This document shows positions 11,399-23,471 of a DNA stretch of 64,000 nucleotides, in pieces (within the stretch, counting starts at the first letter, position 1; every line of letters starts with the position of its first letter). A program made the translations under genes and the position numbers. Under the pieces are notes generated by a model. That model was not told the DNA's origin. It did no database searches and was given only the letters and a program-made list of their open reading frames with translations. This DNA comes from Tubiluchus corallicola (taxonomy: Eukaryota; Priapulida; Priapulimorpha; Priapulimorphida; Tubiluchidae). Location: positions 1-64,000 of the forward strand of contig JAQGDQ010000925.1 of NCBI GenBank assembly GCA_030141605.1. Direction: 5' to 3'.

Positions 11399-11471
11399 CA
11401 CTACAATTAACATAGGTAATTTCCAAGATTACTAGAAGGCCAAAGAAGACGAACTTCGAGGCAAGCGACAT
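11399..11471 (-). CDS. Secreted EGF-collagen peptide, exon 1 (signal peptide)
   Basis: ATG at 11471 on the minus strand opens 24 codons plus one base, ending at a near-perfect donor G|GTGAGT (intron from 11398). The peptide MSLASKFVFFGLLVILEITY followed by VNCS is a standard signal peptide, with cleavage probably near VNC-S. The single leftover G completes GGT with the EGF exon, so exons 1-2-3 (11471-11399, 9346-9194, 6964-6840) form one frame of 116 codons plus stop. Gene length is about 4.6 kb. The function is unknown; a secreted ligand or matrix peptide is the natural guess. A related exon lies at 526-601. Confidence 0.7.
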
Positions 11472-11821
11472 CTTTGAAGGTATAAAGTTCTGTAAAATAT
11501 TAATTGGGATGTAATTATAATAACGAAACAATACAGGTTTAAATTTAAAAACATAGGGGTATAAACAGCTTTTTACTTGTTCATTCAAAATTGAAAAACG
11601 AAGATTTTTGCGTTCAAACTAAAATTAAGTAGACAAACAAAACAAGTGAATAAATTCAGTTTTAGTTTATCTTATTCTCCCATTTATTAAGCCATTCAGT
11701 AATTTACTTTGAAACATTTTAAAATTACCTTTTATACATGTACGTATATAATTGACAAAAGTGAATGACAGTGATGCAAATGCAGGTGCTTGAATGACTG
11801 ATTAAGTGAGTGATAAAATAA

Positions 11822-12089
<268 letters not shown>

Positions 12090-12177
12090 TCGATAATTTT
12101 TGGAATCTGGAACTGAAAAAAATCTTTCTAATGGCTTATAGCATAAATTTCTAAAATTTCTAAATCTGAGAAGTTAG

Positions 12178-12255
12178 AGCAGCTCTATAGTGTAATATTT
12201 AGCAAAGCTGCCCAGCAAGTGTAAGGTTTTGGGTTCGAATCCTAGCGGGATACGC
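12178..12255 (+). mobile_element. tRNA-like SINE head fragment
   Basis: B box GTTCGAATC at 12233-12241 in a GGTTTTGGGTTCGAATCCTAG context, with a weak A-box-like TAGTGTAATATTTAGC about 45 bases upstream. The cloverleaf cannot be completed. Read as a SINE or tRNA-pseudogene remnant. Confidence 0.4.
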
Positions 12256-12259
12256 AAAA

Positions 12260-13475
12260 TTTTCAGATTTTTTTGTTTAGTATTGCTTTCACGCGTTTAT
12301 ACAATTAAAAAGTAAATTAAATTAGGAACTTGAACTAGTTTTTTTCTGTCACAGAGAAGCTTGAATGTAAAATTACTTTCTAAGGTCCGCCTACAGTTAA
12401 CTTCTGCAATTTTTTACGTTCTTATCCTTGTATTGTTAAGATCCCCTCACAGGGCAAAATTTATTGTAGTCGCCCTCAGTTATTGAGCAATGTCAATTAT
12501 TTTAGGTCGTTTACCATGGAACATCCGTGCAAAATGAACAGAAAACAATACAGTAAGCGGGAACTGAATTTAAGTTCCTTTTTGATGCACAGAAACTTAT
12601 AATGTGAACTTCTTTCTGTAAAGTCAAAAGAACTAGAAACTTACATTAGCCCCTTTTGTCACGGGAGAAGTTTGAACTGGAATTAGTCCCTTTTCTCGCC
12701 CATAGATCTAGGAACTGAAACTAATTCCTATAGCTGAAGAGCTTTTATAACCTTGCTGTTACCTCCTTTCGGAAAGTACCTGGCGCAGTAGCTTACTGGC
12801 ATTCTTTTTAAGTAATCAATCCACGATCAATATCCATCAAAATTCAATAACCACATTAAGACATAAATAACCAGGGACGCGAACAGGAACTTTAAATAGG
12901 CAAGGTGCAAAAGTTAAGAGTTCTCTTAAAAGTTTGCCGCCCTGAACTTGGATCTGCCGGACGTCAAGTGTCTGAGTGGTGAGAGTCCCGTTGACCAGTC
13001 CGGAAACTACAAAGTTCTCTAAGGTTTGCAAGGTTTGCGTAGTTAAGCATGCACGCCATGATTCCAAAAGATCGGGTATCAAAATGAGTTAATGACTAAG
13101 CTAGAAATGTGAATGCATGGAACAAATTGCATTGCTAAACTGAATATAGGGGTGCAATGCTGTCATTTAGTAAACAGAAGACTCTTGCATCAAGCAAAGA
13201 ATGCACAGCTTCAGATCAGACAGCATGCGAACCGATAATAGAGGAAAACAGAAAATCGGCATCAAAAATTAACCTCTAATTCTATGTTCCCTGTAAAATA
13301 ATTGTCCATCTACAATAAAACTCACTCACATAGCAAACGCATTTCATTATCATTCCATTTTGCACATTCTAACGTATTTGCATAAACGCATGCATTTGTT
13401 TATTAGTATATAATATTGTACAATTGCTTTTGGTTTTATGTTATTTTGTACAGCATGTATTTATGTCTGTCACTG
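12260..13475. other. Intergenic, nothing recognised
   Basis: No supported gene. The minus-strand open frame at 12837-13082 has no recognisable domain. Confidence 0.4.
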
Positions 13476-13767
13476 TTTCGGCTATCTTAGCAACCATCCT
13501 CAGCAGATCAAAACCTACAAACAAAAGCAAAATGGATCTACTTTAGAAATTGAAATTATAAGCCACAAAAACGAACGTACAACTTAAACTTTAGGAAATG
13601 TGGAAAAGAGATCATCATCCTTACAGTTACTGAAAAAGTTAAGCTACAGTTCCGTATCCAAATTATTGCACGTTTATGTTGCCTAAAGTTCAGTTTGTAA
13701 AAAAGATCCATTCTGCTTTTGTTTCTAGGTTTTGATCTGTAGAAGATGACTGCTATGACAGCCGAAG
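13476..13767. repeat. Large inverted repeat, about 62-bp arms, possible Penelope-like LTR pair
   Basis: The left arm (13476-13538, starting TTTCGGCTATCTTAGC and ending AATGGATC) and the right arm (13705-13767, starting GATCCATTCTG) are reverse complements at roughly 80% identity. They share AGATCAAAACCTA and ACAAAAGCA, and are separated by about 165 bases. The outer ends read as ...GCCGAAAC on one strand and GCCGAAGCG on the other, preceded by CTGCTGAGGATGG or CTGTAGAAGATGA. That order resembles the ends of Penelope-like or related retroelements. The assignment is inference. Confidence 0.55.
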
Positions 13768-15698
13768 CGATCAGAATAAATTTTAAGGCTACTGCTTTAC
13801 TGCTTCGTTGGTGTTATTTCTTATTAGTTTTGTTTTATTTTATTTTATACTCGCTTTTATTTCTTGTTAAAGGAGTTTGATAAGTTTTTAGACTGTTATC
13901 CGCTACTACGTTTTATTCATTTTTTTCTTGTTATTGTTACTTTTTGCCACTTTTATGGTGTTCAATAAAAGTACTACAATTACTACTAATAATGTAATTT
14001 ATCAAAAAGTCTTTTTGTCAATGATGCTTACCAATGATAAATTTCACAGGATACTTACCTTGCTGGATTGCTGGCTCTCTCTAAAATTAATACTATGTCC
14101 ACTTTACACAGTAATCTTATCTACTATGTATCAGTTTCACTTTTGCCTTGGCTGTCTACCTAGATATTATTATACTGAAAAATTCTGGTACCACTGTCAC
14201 TTTTCTTTAGAGAAATTTGCCTCAGAACACGGGTCAGTTTTTAAACTCGACGTGCTAATAATTAGCCTACTCACCTACTGCGTAGCGCGATAGATTCTGA
14301 ATTTAAACGTTCTGTTTTTCTTTTTAAGTATTTAACCGAAATTGCAACATGTCAAAGCCTGCTGGCTGTTGGACCTGCATTAGCCTATTTCGTTATTTAG
14401 GACTCGTGGCGAAATTTTGCTGCAACTAAATAGTTGCGCGTTGCATAGATGTATGTCGGTTTAACATCACTGAAATTTACACAAATTAAAAAATTCTGCA
14501 TTTTCTGAACAACAACATTATTATTGCCTTCTTGCTTCATTTAACCTGTAGTGTATGTTAGATATTTTTATGTTGTGAAGGTCTTGAAATCCATAGTCTT
14601 ATTCACCTGTTTGTGTTGTAATGAATAGGGTCAACATACTCATTTTTGTTAGTTTTGGCCGATAAAAAATTTTAATGAGCGGCCTAGCTAAAAAGCATCA
14701 TTTACGAGTATCAATATATAGACTACATGATAAAGTGGAAAAAATATGGCTTCTATAATGCAATATGATGCTCAAGCAGCTCAACCTAAATTCACGTTTA
14801 ATAGAAATTAAATAAAATCGTTTTCAAATTGGCTTTTAGATGTTTCTAACAGTTGTTTCATTCAATGGCGCCTTAATATTTAATAAAATGTTTTAAATCG
14901 AAGGAATACAGAAGTAGTTTACCTGTCTAGTTTTGCTGACGTAAATATTATATTTGGTAAAAAATTAATCAAAAATATGTGCGTTTGTAACTTCATTTTT
15001 TGGAGTTTTTTTATTCATGAGTATTACGAAGACTTATTGTTGCGAAAAGTAATTAAACTAGTTGAAAACAGAAACGACGTATCTGTAAAAATACCTACGG
15101 ATAAAAACGTCCAAGACATCTCGCTGACACAAAAATTACTGTAACAATAATTAATATAAGACATCTTTTTGCAACGGTAATTAATAAGTTAGAGAATTTT
15201 CCCAGTTAATTCATTAATTTAATTTTGTACCTGCTCATAACAAGAAGTATACATGAACGCTTGCAAAAAACGCTTTTCGTCATTCGCAGTTTTTCAGAAT
15301 CTTAATTTTAGTTGGAAAAATGAAAATACGGTCATAGAAGTCAAAATATCGACAAATCGACCTCATGTATACCGGCATCTAACTTGTCAAATTATCAATG
15401 CAAATACTAAATATTTAAAGGACAAGAAATGAGAATTTTGAAGTGTCTCAAAAAATTGTTCGCGTCAGCTATTAAAACGTCAGTGTTTCACTATCCGATT
15501 GTACACTAAAAAACATGATCATCATTAATCTTATTCACGCATAAATAATTTTTATTGTTATTGTTTAGTTATCGAAGCGTTCGCTTCGAATTTTCAGGTT
15601 ATTTTAGAATTATTTTCAGAATTTTTTCGAGTTTCATGCAAAATTATCTAAGCTTGTTCCAAATCATTAACATTTTATCTAAATGACTGTCAGAATGG
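13768..15698. other. Intergenic, nothing firm
   Basis: AT-rich. A minus-strand donor-like sequence (CAAG|GTAAGTATCC) occurs at about 14047-14057, but no convincing coding exon precedes it. The plus-strand open frame at 13928-14293 is unsupported. Confidence 0.35.
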
Positions 15699-15818
15699 CT
15701 ATGCCTAACGGGTCACCACGGGAGTTTAAATTTACATGTTTTATACAGAGTTACTGCTAAAGTAGACTCTGTATGCCATAAGACAGCGCGCAGATAATGC
15801 AAAATTTCAAGACGACCA
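15699..15818 (+). repeat. Dispersed repeat family C, copy 1
   Basis: Shares GCCTAACGG, GGGAGTTTAAATTTACA, a TATACAG-GTTAC core and AAATTTCAAGACGA with 52401-52530, in the same order and orientation. The family is unidentified. Confidence 0.65.
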
Positions 15819-17445
15819 ATCTTGCACCATCAACATTGCAAAAAATAATAATCAATAAATAAAAAATCGATTTTCGACGGGCGTCATCGATGGGAGGACA
15901 AAACAAATCAATCCAACTTGCAAGATTCAACCGTGGCTCTCAACTGACGCAGTAAGAGGATTAGTTTTTTTCACTGGTAGATGGAGACACAATGCATTAT
16001 CCATCTTGGAAACCTACAAAAGGACAGTCATTGAATAATGGAAATTACTGGCATTTTGTGCAGCTTATGTGCTACATCTTGGATACCTTTAAATAAAAAA
16101 CAAAACGAAATTGTAGTGTTTTTGAACACATGTACTAAATCCCCAAAATTTCATTAGAGGAAACATGCATATAAATAGGCCTAATGTTCAAAATATTCTT
16201 TGTTTGTATAATCCTACTGGACGCAGTCAATAATTGTTGCATTCACTACTAGGAATAAATTCCCAAGAGATACAAGGAAAGGCAAATAAATATCACACAA
16301 ATCAGGACACAAAATCAAGACATTGGGCTTTTCAATTGCTACAGGCATGCAAATAATAATTAAAGCCGCTAGCCCTGAAAGCCACTGGAAGACGTTTACT
16401 GCGGTTTAGCGCCACCTATTGCCAAACTAGTAAAATAATGAAATGTGGGTAAAAGTAATTAGTACCAGTTTAAAAACTCCCAGCTGAGTAAATATAGGCC
16501 TAGAGCAGATGGGGCATACAGACTATGCATTTTTGGATTTAATCCTAAAAGTTATCCAGTCAATCCAGGATGATGAATCACCCTCTACAGGCAAAAATAG
16601 AAGAAATTTTGATAACAAAATTGTCCGCACATCAACATTGATAATTAGCCAGACACTAAATAATGAACTGGTCCCTTAATTGAGTCTTTTAGATGTGTTT
16701 TATATGGGCTAACGCGGCGTAGATTATGCTCCTTTTATTACTGCTGAATCGACTAAATATCGTGAGCAATGTCAGTAAAAATTGCATGCAAAGCCACGCA
16801 TGTAGAGGGCAGTTCTCTCAACAGGGGACGCCACCGTGCATGCACCCGCAGAAACTACGTCACGAATAGATCCTATATTGAGACCCCAGATTTCCACAGT
16901 TTTCTTGTTTAGTGAAAACTCTTCATAAAATAATAACACTTTGTTAATAACCAGAGCAGCGAGGTAGAGTGGGCGGGGGGGGGGTGTTTAAACAACTCTC
17001 CCGGGCTGAGAGCGCCTACGCTTGCACCAATTTTATGAGCCCCGTTTCAAAACGCCATCAAAATAATACAGTATGCACCCAGTAATAAAAATATCAACAT
17101 TTCCATCACTTACATTATCAACAGATTGCCATCTAGTGCAGTTAAAGTTGAAGTTCTCAGTATCGAAAAAATTAAAAATAAATTTCAAGGAATAACAAAC
17201 CATCGTGAATGCGCGGTGTTTCTGTAATGCAACTGATATCTAGTCATGTCATCTCATTAGAACTTTGTTTAACTATTCTGTTCTGCTGAAGTCTTTCTGG
17301 CACTAGTAATAAAGGTTTACGGAAACCATTGTAGTTAATCGTATTGGTTGCTTAATTATTTCTTTTATGTTTCGACATATACAAAGTTATAAACTAACTA
17401 TGCATAATTATGATCATCTAATTAGGCTTAGGCCTACTGTTTTAC
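15819..17445. other. Intergenic, nothing recognised
   Basis: No open frame of note. It contains a G10 run near 16974-16984. Confidence 0.4.
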
Positions 17446-17472
17446 ATATATATATATATATATATATATATG
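17446..17472. repeat. (TA)n microsatellite
   Basis: Simple TA run of about 27 bases. Confidence 0.9.
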
Positions 17473-18386
17473 TACTCAGATTTATCATTTTTCTGTAAAT
17501 TAGAAGGGGTAGAATTTATATAGGAAACTTGATACTAAACTGGCGAAAACTGACAAGTTTAGTTGGCAAGATAAGTCCACAAGTTTGCACATCCTCATAA
17601 CTTTATTTAATTTGGAGGGTTAGATTTAAGTGCCAGATACACCATTACAATCACAGTCAAATTTTTATTGGTCTACTAGCACAAACCTGCTCAAATGACA
17701 GATATTAAAACCAATTTTTCTAAATGGCCGTCGAAAATTTAATAACGGACTTTTGAGAACAGTTGCTGAATATAGCAGTTTGCTGAATATCACTGTCGCC
17801 ATTGTGATGTCTGTCAGAGCAGAATTTAGGCCCCTCCCTCTCCACAACTGGTGCTTAGTTACACTTTTTAAGGTAATCGTTTCTTACTCCTGTTGCTGGC
17901 TAAATGGCTGAGGATCGATGGCGAGGATTTACCAACTCTTTCTGCAGTAAAGATTCTGCTGTTTATCTCCCTTTCATAAACAGATTTGCCGTTTTATTGG
18001 AGACGTTCACCGGCGATGAATGGACGGCTTGTAAACGGCTTTACGACGTTGATTGATGGTGGCGCGCACTATCGGCCGTCAAGCGTAACGCGACAGCGCA
18101 TTGCTGAGTGCAGCAGCAATCATAACGTGCGAAGAGTACAAGTCTCTGTGCGTAATTTGTTAGCGTTGTTTGGTGATTACTATATAGGAATTTACGGACG
18201 CTGAACATCACGAAGTCAACTGGCAAGCTTCAGTATCATTCTACACTTGCAAAAATGCTTTAAGTGATTACGTGTTATTATTTTGAAAAAATTGCGAGTT
18301 TCTAAATCTTTGAAAAGCATGCGTCAACGGAATTGCGTCGGTGGTATCTCGTGATACGGATTTTTGGATGGATTTCTGTATGGATC
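17473..18386 (+). promoter_or_regulatory. Probable RGM upstream region / 5' UTR
   Basis: The stretch 17980-18200 is distinctly more GC- and CpG-rich than its surroundings (for example GGCGCGCACTATCGGCCGTC near 18060). It precedes the candidate RGM signal-peptide exon, so a promoter or 5' leader exon here is plausible. No TATA box or initiator was pinned down. Confidence 0.3.
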
Positions 18387-18468
18387 ATGGTACCGTTTCG
18401 TTATCACGGTCCAGGACCTGGGATTTTTCTCTTCACCTTTTACTTTTCTTGGCAAGTCTATTATCAAG
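18387..18468 (+). CDS. Probable RGM exon 1 (signal peptide)
   Basis: ATG at 18387 is the first in-frame ATG after a stop (TAA near 18304). It reads 27 codons plus one base to donor CAAG|GTATGA (intron from 18469). The peptide begins MVPFRYHGPGPG and then has a hydrophobic run, IFLFTFYFSW. Its phase-1 exit matches the phase of the strong acceptor at 21105, producing a Gly codon. A second frame, starting at 18368 or 18380, also yields a signal-peptide-like run (FSLHLLLFLASLL). It exits in phase 2 and would need a weaker acceptor (CCAG|ATCTTCC, within the next exon). Which frame is used cannot be settled by eye. Confidence 0.45.
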
Positions 18469-18772
18469 GTATGACCATCGCAGTGACGTTGTAATTGTTA
18501 CATAATTAATTAGTAATTATGTTTTATCCAAGAATTATTGATAAGATATGCATCTATTGTCACGAATATGATCATTCAGTATTAGCACTACTGCTTAAGT
18601 GGTTAATTGATAAGGCAGTGACTTTGTCGAAATGTATGATGTATGCAAGAGTGATGATGATTTTTTCGTCCAGAAATTTTTTAAATAAAGTGTGTGAGCG
18701 TATTTTTAAAGAAAGAGTGTGTGAAACGCCTGTATTTTAAAGGAATATGTGTAAGAGAGAGAGAGAGAGAGA

Positions 18773-18830
<58 letters not shown>

Positions 18831-21104
18831 GGACAAAGAGGACAAAGAGGAAGAGACAGCAAGAGAAAGATACAGTTGATCCATTTTTAAATTCTTAAAA
18901 TAACGAAAAGCAATTGTAGCAATTGTAGATAAGGTAACTGGGCCCGTTATCTCGTTATTTTCATAGATTTAAAATTGGTGACAGTATAATATTTTCTCAA
19001 GTAAACATCTAGTTCGCCTTATTCTTTCATTGTATATTTGCACAAGCTTTTGCAGATTTACTGTAGAATAATTATGTGCTTCGACATAGCTTAGAGAAAA
19101 AGTCCACGTTCGTTCTGCAACTTCATATATGCGTATATTCGATGTGCTATTTTTGAAGTCTTCTTTTGGTCCGGTCTGTTAACTGAAAAGGGGGGATTGA
19201 TTGGACACAACTGTCAAACTTTCAGAAATGATTCTTTAGGCGATTCTAACAGCGTTTTGGGCATTTTTACAAAATTCGCTTTTTGGCCCGCTGTCCCGGG
19301 ACACTTAAAATTCAAGAAATGGTCCTACACTTTGGAGGTTTATAATTCCAAAAACGCTCGCAGAAGCACACTTGGCTATTATTAAGGACGAATAGGATGT
19401 GTACTTTCATTTGGTGGTACGATTAGCGACCTTGGAACAGACAAAGTTGCCAAATTACGTCATCAGTACCCTCAATCTATTTTACAAATTCAATAATCTG
19501 GTCTGTTGGCCGAAAAAAGAGAACTGACTGGAGTGATTTGGCGTTACTTTTATATCATACAATAGCTATACGAATTTGTGAAGAAAGACCTCGTGTTGTC
19601 TGATTTTATATACTGCAGCTACATAAGATAATAATACTGTCATCATATACCACCTCGAGAGGCGTCTGGTATCTTCTTCTCTTGGCAATTAGTTGCGCCT
19701 GCAGAAACTGTACGAGTATGCAGCTCTAGCACAGCTGCAACGCATTTACTCGAGGTGATAATCCATGGACGATAGATTAGTCAACTGCCTTAGCTACACC
19801 ACATGTATTGCCTACTGTAAATATTTCACTTAATTATGCGTATAGGAAACTGTTTAGCTGCAACTATCAGCAGGCCAAGCATAGGATGTTCGTGTAATGT
19901 ATCAGGCCAAATAATCGTCTACTAACATCATTGTACATGTAGTGTATCAATTTTATTTGCGAATAAAATGCATAATAACAATTATTATTATTACAGGAAA
20001 ATGCCACTGTCTTATATATTTATACAATAAGCTTTTTCACAGTTCCATTGATTGATGACTATCGTGAAAGGTCAAAGGTTAACTGTACCAGACAAGCATT
20101 TGTGTACACTTGACAGCCTCACCGCTCATGCTATTTTAATAGTAACAGCTAGCTAGAAACTTTTCTATTTCATTTTTTCTTGTTCCCAAGCAAGCTCCTA
20201 CTAGTAAATCCTTCTACACACAGACTAATGCATAAATAAGTAAAGTCCATATAAAACAACTGAACTGATGGCAAACGGCGTTGCTTTACCGACACGTCAC
20301 GTGACACTTGTAGTTAAGATGCATTGCTGTGATACACTTAATCTTTGACCTGCAGCAACTGCACGTGTGCACAACAAAACTGTGAAAAGGCTTATTTTTT
20401 AAGTATTCACGACTATGAATGTATTACCATTATCTCTACAATTTACCCCGTCATATCTAAAACTTACAACAAAGTTTTCATCCGAACACATTAAAAACTA
20501 TTATTGTGGTCGTTGTGGATGGAGATTTGTTAAGTAAAAACTTCAAGTAATGACCAAAATATCAGTTTATACTTGTGCTGTATTAAACACAAACCCACAA
20601 ATCGTAAGCATTTTCTTAGCACATAAAAGACATAATTTGCAGACTGACTTATAGAACAGCGTTTTGCCACTTAGTCACAATATTAGATTGTCATTCCTCA
20701 CACCCAGCTTGGGATCTGTGACCCTTGCCTGTAAAGCCACAACTGTGAATTGTCTTCATCGAAGGTCATTCTTACATAAGTACTACATGGATCGTTGTCA
20801 CATCGTTAATACACAAATTCTTAATGATGCATGATAAACCTTGCATATTTACCATAAGATGTGCCACAGCCATGCAACTGTGTAATGACACCAAATCCTA
20901 TCTTTTGACAACTGCACAGTCTATCAAACTGCTACAGTTAATACTGATAATCAATAATGTACGAACATTCTCATAGTTTCTGTACTCATAACTGAATACA
21001 GGTCTGCGTACTGTTAATAATTACTTAACGAGGGCGAATAATTTGTGGCTACATTTGGCGCGTAGTAAATCGGTTATAATGTCTCTTATTTCTCTCATTT
21101 ATAG
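18469..21104 (+). other. Probable RGM intron 1
   Basis: Bounded by the donor at 18468/18469 and acceptor TCTCATTTATAG at 21104. It holds an AG microsatellite and no recognised gene. Confidence 0.45.
18753..18826. repeat. (AG)n microsatellite
   Basis: Dinucleotide AG run with one GTGA interruption, in the probable first RGM intron. Confidence 0.95.
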
Positions 21105-21661
21105 GTGCAGCAATAGCCAGATCTTCCTGTAAAGTCGACCAGTGCAGCCAACAGTACGAAATAGGGATGCAGGGGGGCCGCGTGGAAAGAGGTCCCAACC
21201 TCGATTACTGCCGTGTGTTACAGGCATACGCTGAATGCATTCGGGGTACTGGACGCAAGTGTCGTGGAAACATCCAGTACCACACCACATCCACTCTTGT
21301 GGAGGCGTGGACGCTACAGTACAACTGCTCATACATTGTTCTTAATGCTCATATATTTGAATCAACAATGAGATCTCATAGACCTCGAGACAGAGAACAG
21401 CCCATCTGTGATTATAAACATAGAAAACATAGAAACCGACATTCCCATGGTAAAGACCATTTGAGAAATGCGAGTACTTCTGTGAATAAAGGATACGTGT
21501 ACTGTGGGCTGTTTGGCGACCCTCACTTGCGGACATTCAGTGGTGAATATCAGACATGTAGGGTCAAAGGGGCATGGCCCCTCCTGAACAACAAACATCT
21601 GGCTATACAGGTAACCAATGAGGAGGTGATTCCTGGATCCAGTGCTACAGCTACAACAAAG
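21105..21661 (+). CDS. RGM: Repulsive guidance molecule (RGM), exon 2: N-terminal RGM domain and start of the vWF-D-like domain
   Basis: A 557-base exon between acceptor TTTATAG and donor AAAG|GTAATC. It encodes the conserved RGM N-terminal cysteine pattern (CKVDQC, YCRVLQAYAECIRGTGRKCRGN) and a histidine-rich variable loop. The autoproteolytic block CGLFGDPHLRTF follows, then GAWPLLNN and IPGSSATATTK. GDPH (predicted residues 165-168) is the acid-labile Asp-Pro cleavage site of vertebrate RGMs and is intact. N-glycosylation sequons occur at NCS and NAS. RGMs are GPI-anchored BMP co-receptors and neogenin ligands that act in axon guidance and BMP signalling. No RGD motif is present, unlike vertebrate RGMa/HJV. 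The exon leaves in phase 0. Confidence 0.95.
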
Positions 21662-22215
21662 GTAATCATTGATACTGAAAACGTTTAATTTGGAAGATGT
21701 TCAAGAGTCAGTGTCATGCCAATCCCAACTGAACTGTGTAAACTTTAATCTTTCATTAAAGGAACCTAATTCAAAATATTTTCATTGGCTATGTTAGCTG
21801 CTAAATGTTCATTGACATTGTTTAATGGGGACTTCTAAATTGTACTAGAATGACTTTTAAATATCTGTTATATATAAAACGGCAACTTTGGCATACCATT
21901 GTGGTTTTAAAAGTTGAGCAGCGACAAGTCTGTTGAGTGTTTGCATTGGTGGTTGCTGATGGACCTTGAAATAGTTCTCCCTCAGTAGGCTAAGTTGCAT
22001 CCAGTGTCAAATGAGTTAGGTATTTATAAAGAGAAATGATTATAAAAACATCTAGAGTTTAAAAAGAGAACTGTAATGAAAGATTACATACAATAATAAG
22101 AATGGCAAGTAAAAATAACAGAGAGACGTGGAGAGAAGGAAAGAGCAAGAGAGCATAAAGGAGGGAGAGAGAAATTGAGGGGGACTGAGGAGAAAAAGGC
22201 AAAAAGAGAGGGGGG

Positions 22216-22217
<2 letters not shown>

Positions 22218-22270
<53 letters not shown>
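22218..22270. repeat. (AG)n microsatellite
   Basis: Dinucleotide AG run within RGM intron 2, set in a longer purine-rich stretch (22120-22310). Confidence 0.95.
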
Positions 22271-22272
<2 letters not shown>

Positions 22273-23337
22273 GGACAAAAACAGGAAAGCATAAGGAGAA
22301 AATGAAGAATAACGATTCAGTACCATGTGCAAGCAATTGACTGGAGAGTCATCTACATACTTACGGTGCCTGTAGATGCATTTCACAACTTAATGTCAGT
22401 CAGACGGGCTAATGATTTGTTTATATGCCCCAGATTGCTTCAGTCTGTTTCCGTGCTTCAGTGACGTCATTGTATTTTTTACATGGCGGACTAAACAAAG
22501 TGTTCATTCATAGACACTCGCAAAATTTCACTCGTTCTTATGAAATTGAAGCTCTTTCCACAAAGTTAACGGCAAAGTCACGGAGATGGTAGGTGTTACC
22601 GTAACTTAGGTTCGCGCACATGCAGCAATAGGGTGTTGAGATCTACCTGAAATTAACTTCACCTTAAACGGTGTGGACATTATTCTGTAATTCATAAATG
22701 GTAAAGAATCACAGATGAAATTTCAGTTTTTTGTTGTTGGTGTACCAATTACAATTTTACATCACATCCTTAATAATTATACAATATACACTACTTATAC
22801 GTCGTTAAATACAATTATAAATCATTAACTGTCTGACAGCGTGGGGAATGTGTTTAAAGGCGACTTTAAAACGCTTTCCCCATCTTAATTTTTTTACAAC
22901 TTTTCATTAGTTTTTCTGGCTCATAGTCCATCATCCTGCTACTGCCAAAAATTTCAAAGCATCAGTCAATATTATAACTGGTCCCCTGAAAAAATAAATA
23001 TGACAGGCAAAACCAAGTATTATAATTTATCCAAATCTAACGTCATAATCTGGTAATGTCAAATGCTTCAACATTCTAATTGTACATACCCTATTTGCAC
23101 CTAAAACTCATACCACAACAGACAGCTTGTATTATTTGATTTTTTTTATTATTGTCTGTCTCTGTCTCCTTGCTAAATTTTGAAGCATGACGACCTAAAC
23201 CTGTAACTTTTTTTGCGTAGTTGCGAATGTCAGTTCGATATCAGTATCATTCATAACATTCGTAACAAAGTGTTTCGACGCGGTATAGCCGTATAGAAAT
23301 TGTTAATCATAATTACATTAACATATACAAGCTCAGA

Positions 23338-23350
23338 CACGCGCGCGCGT

Positions 23351-23385
<35 letters not shown>

Positions 23386-23422
23386 CACCCCCCCCCCACA
23401 CACACACACACACTCACTCACG

Positions 23423-23469
<47 letters not shown>
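23338..23469. repeat. (CA)n/(CG)n compound microsatellite
   Basis: Alternating purine-pyrimidine tract made of CA runs, a CGCGCG patch at each end region and a central C8 run. It lies within RGM intron 2. Confidence 0.95.
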
Positions 23470-23471
<2 letters not shown>

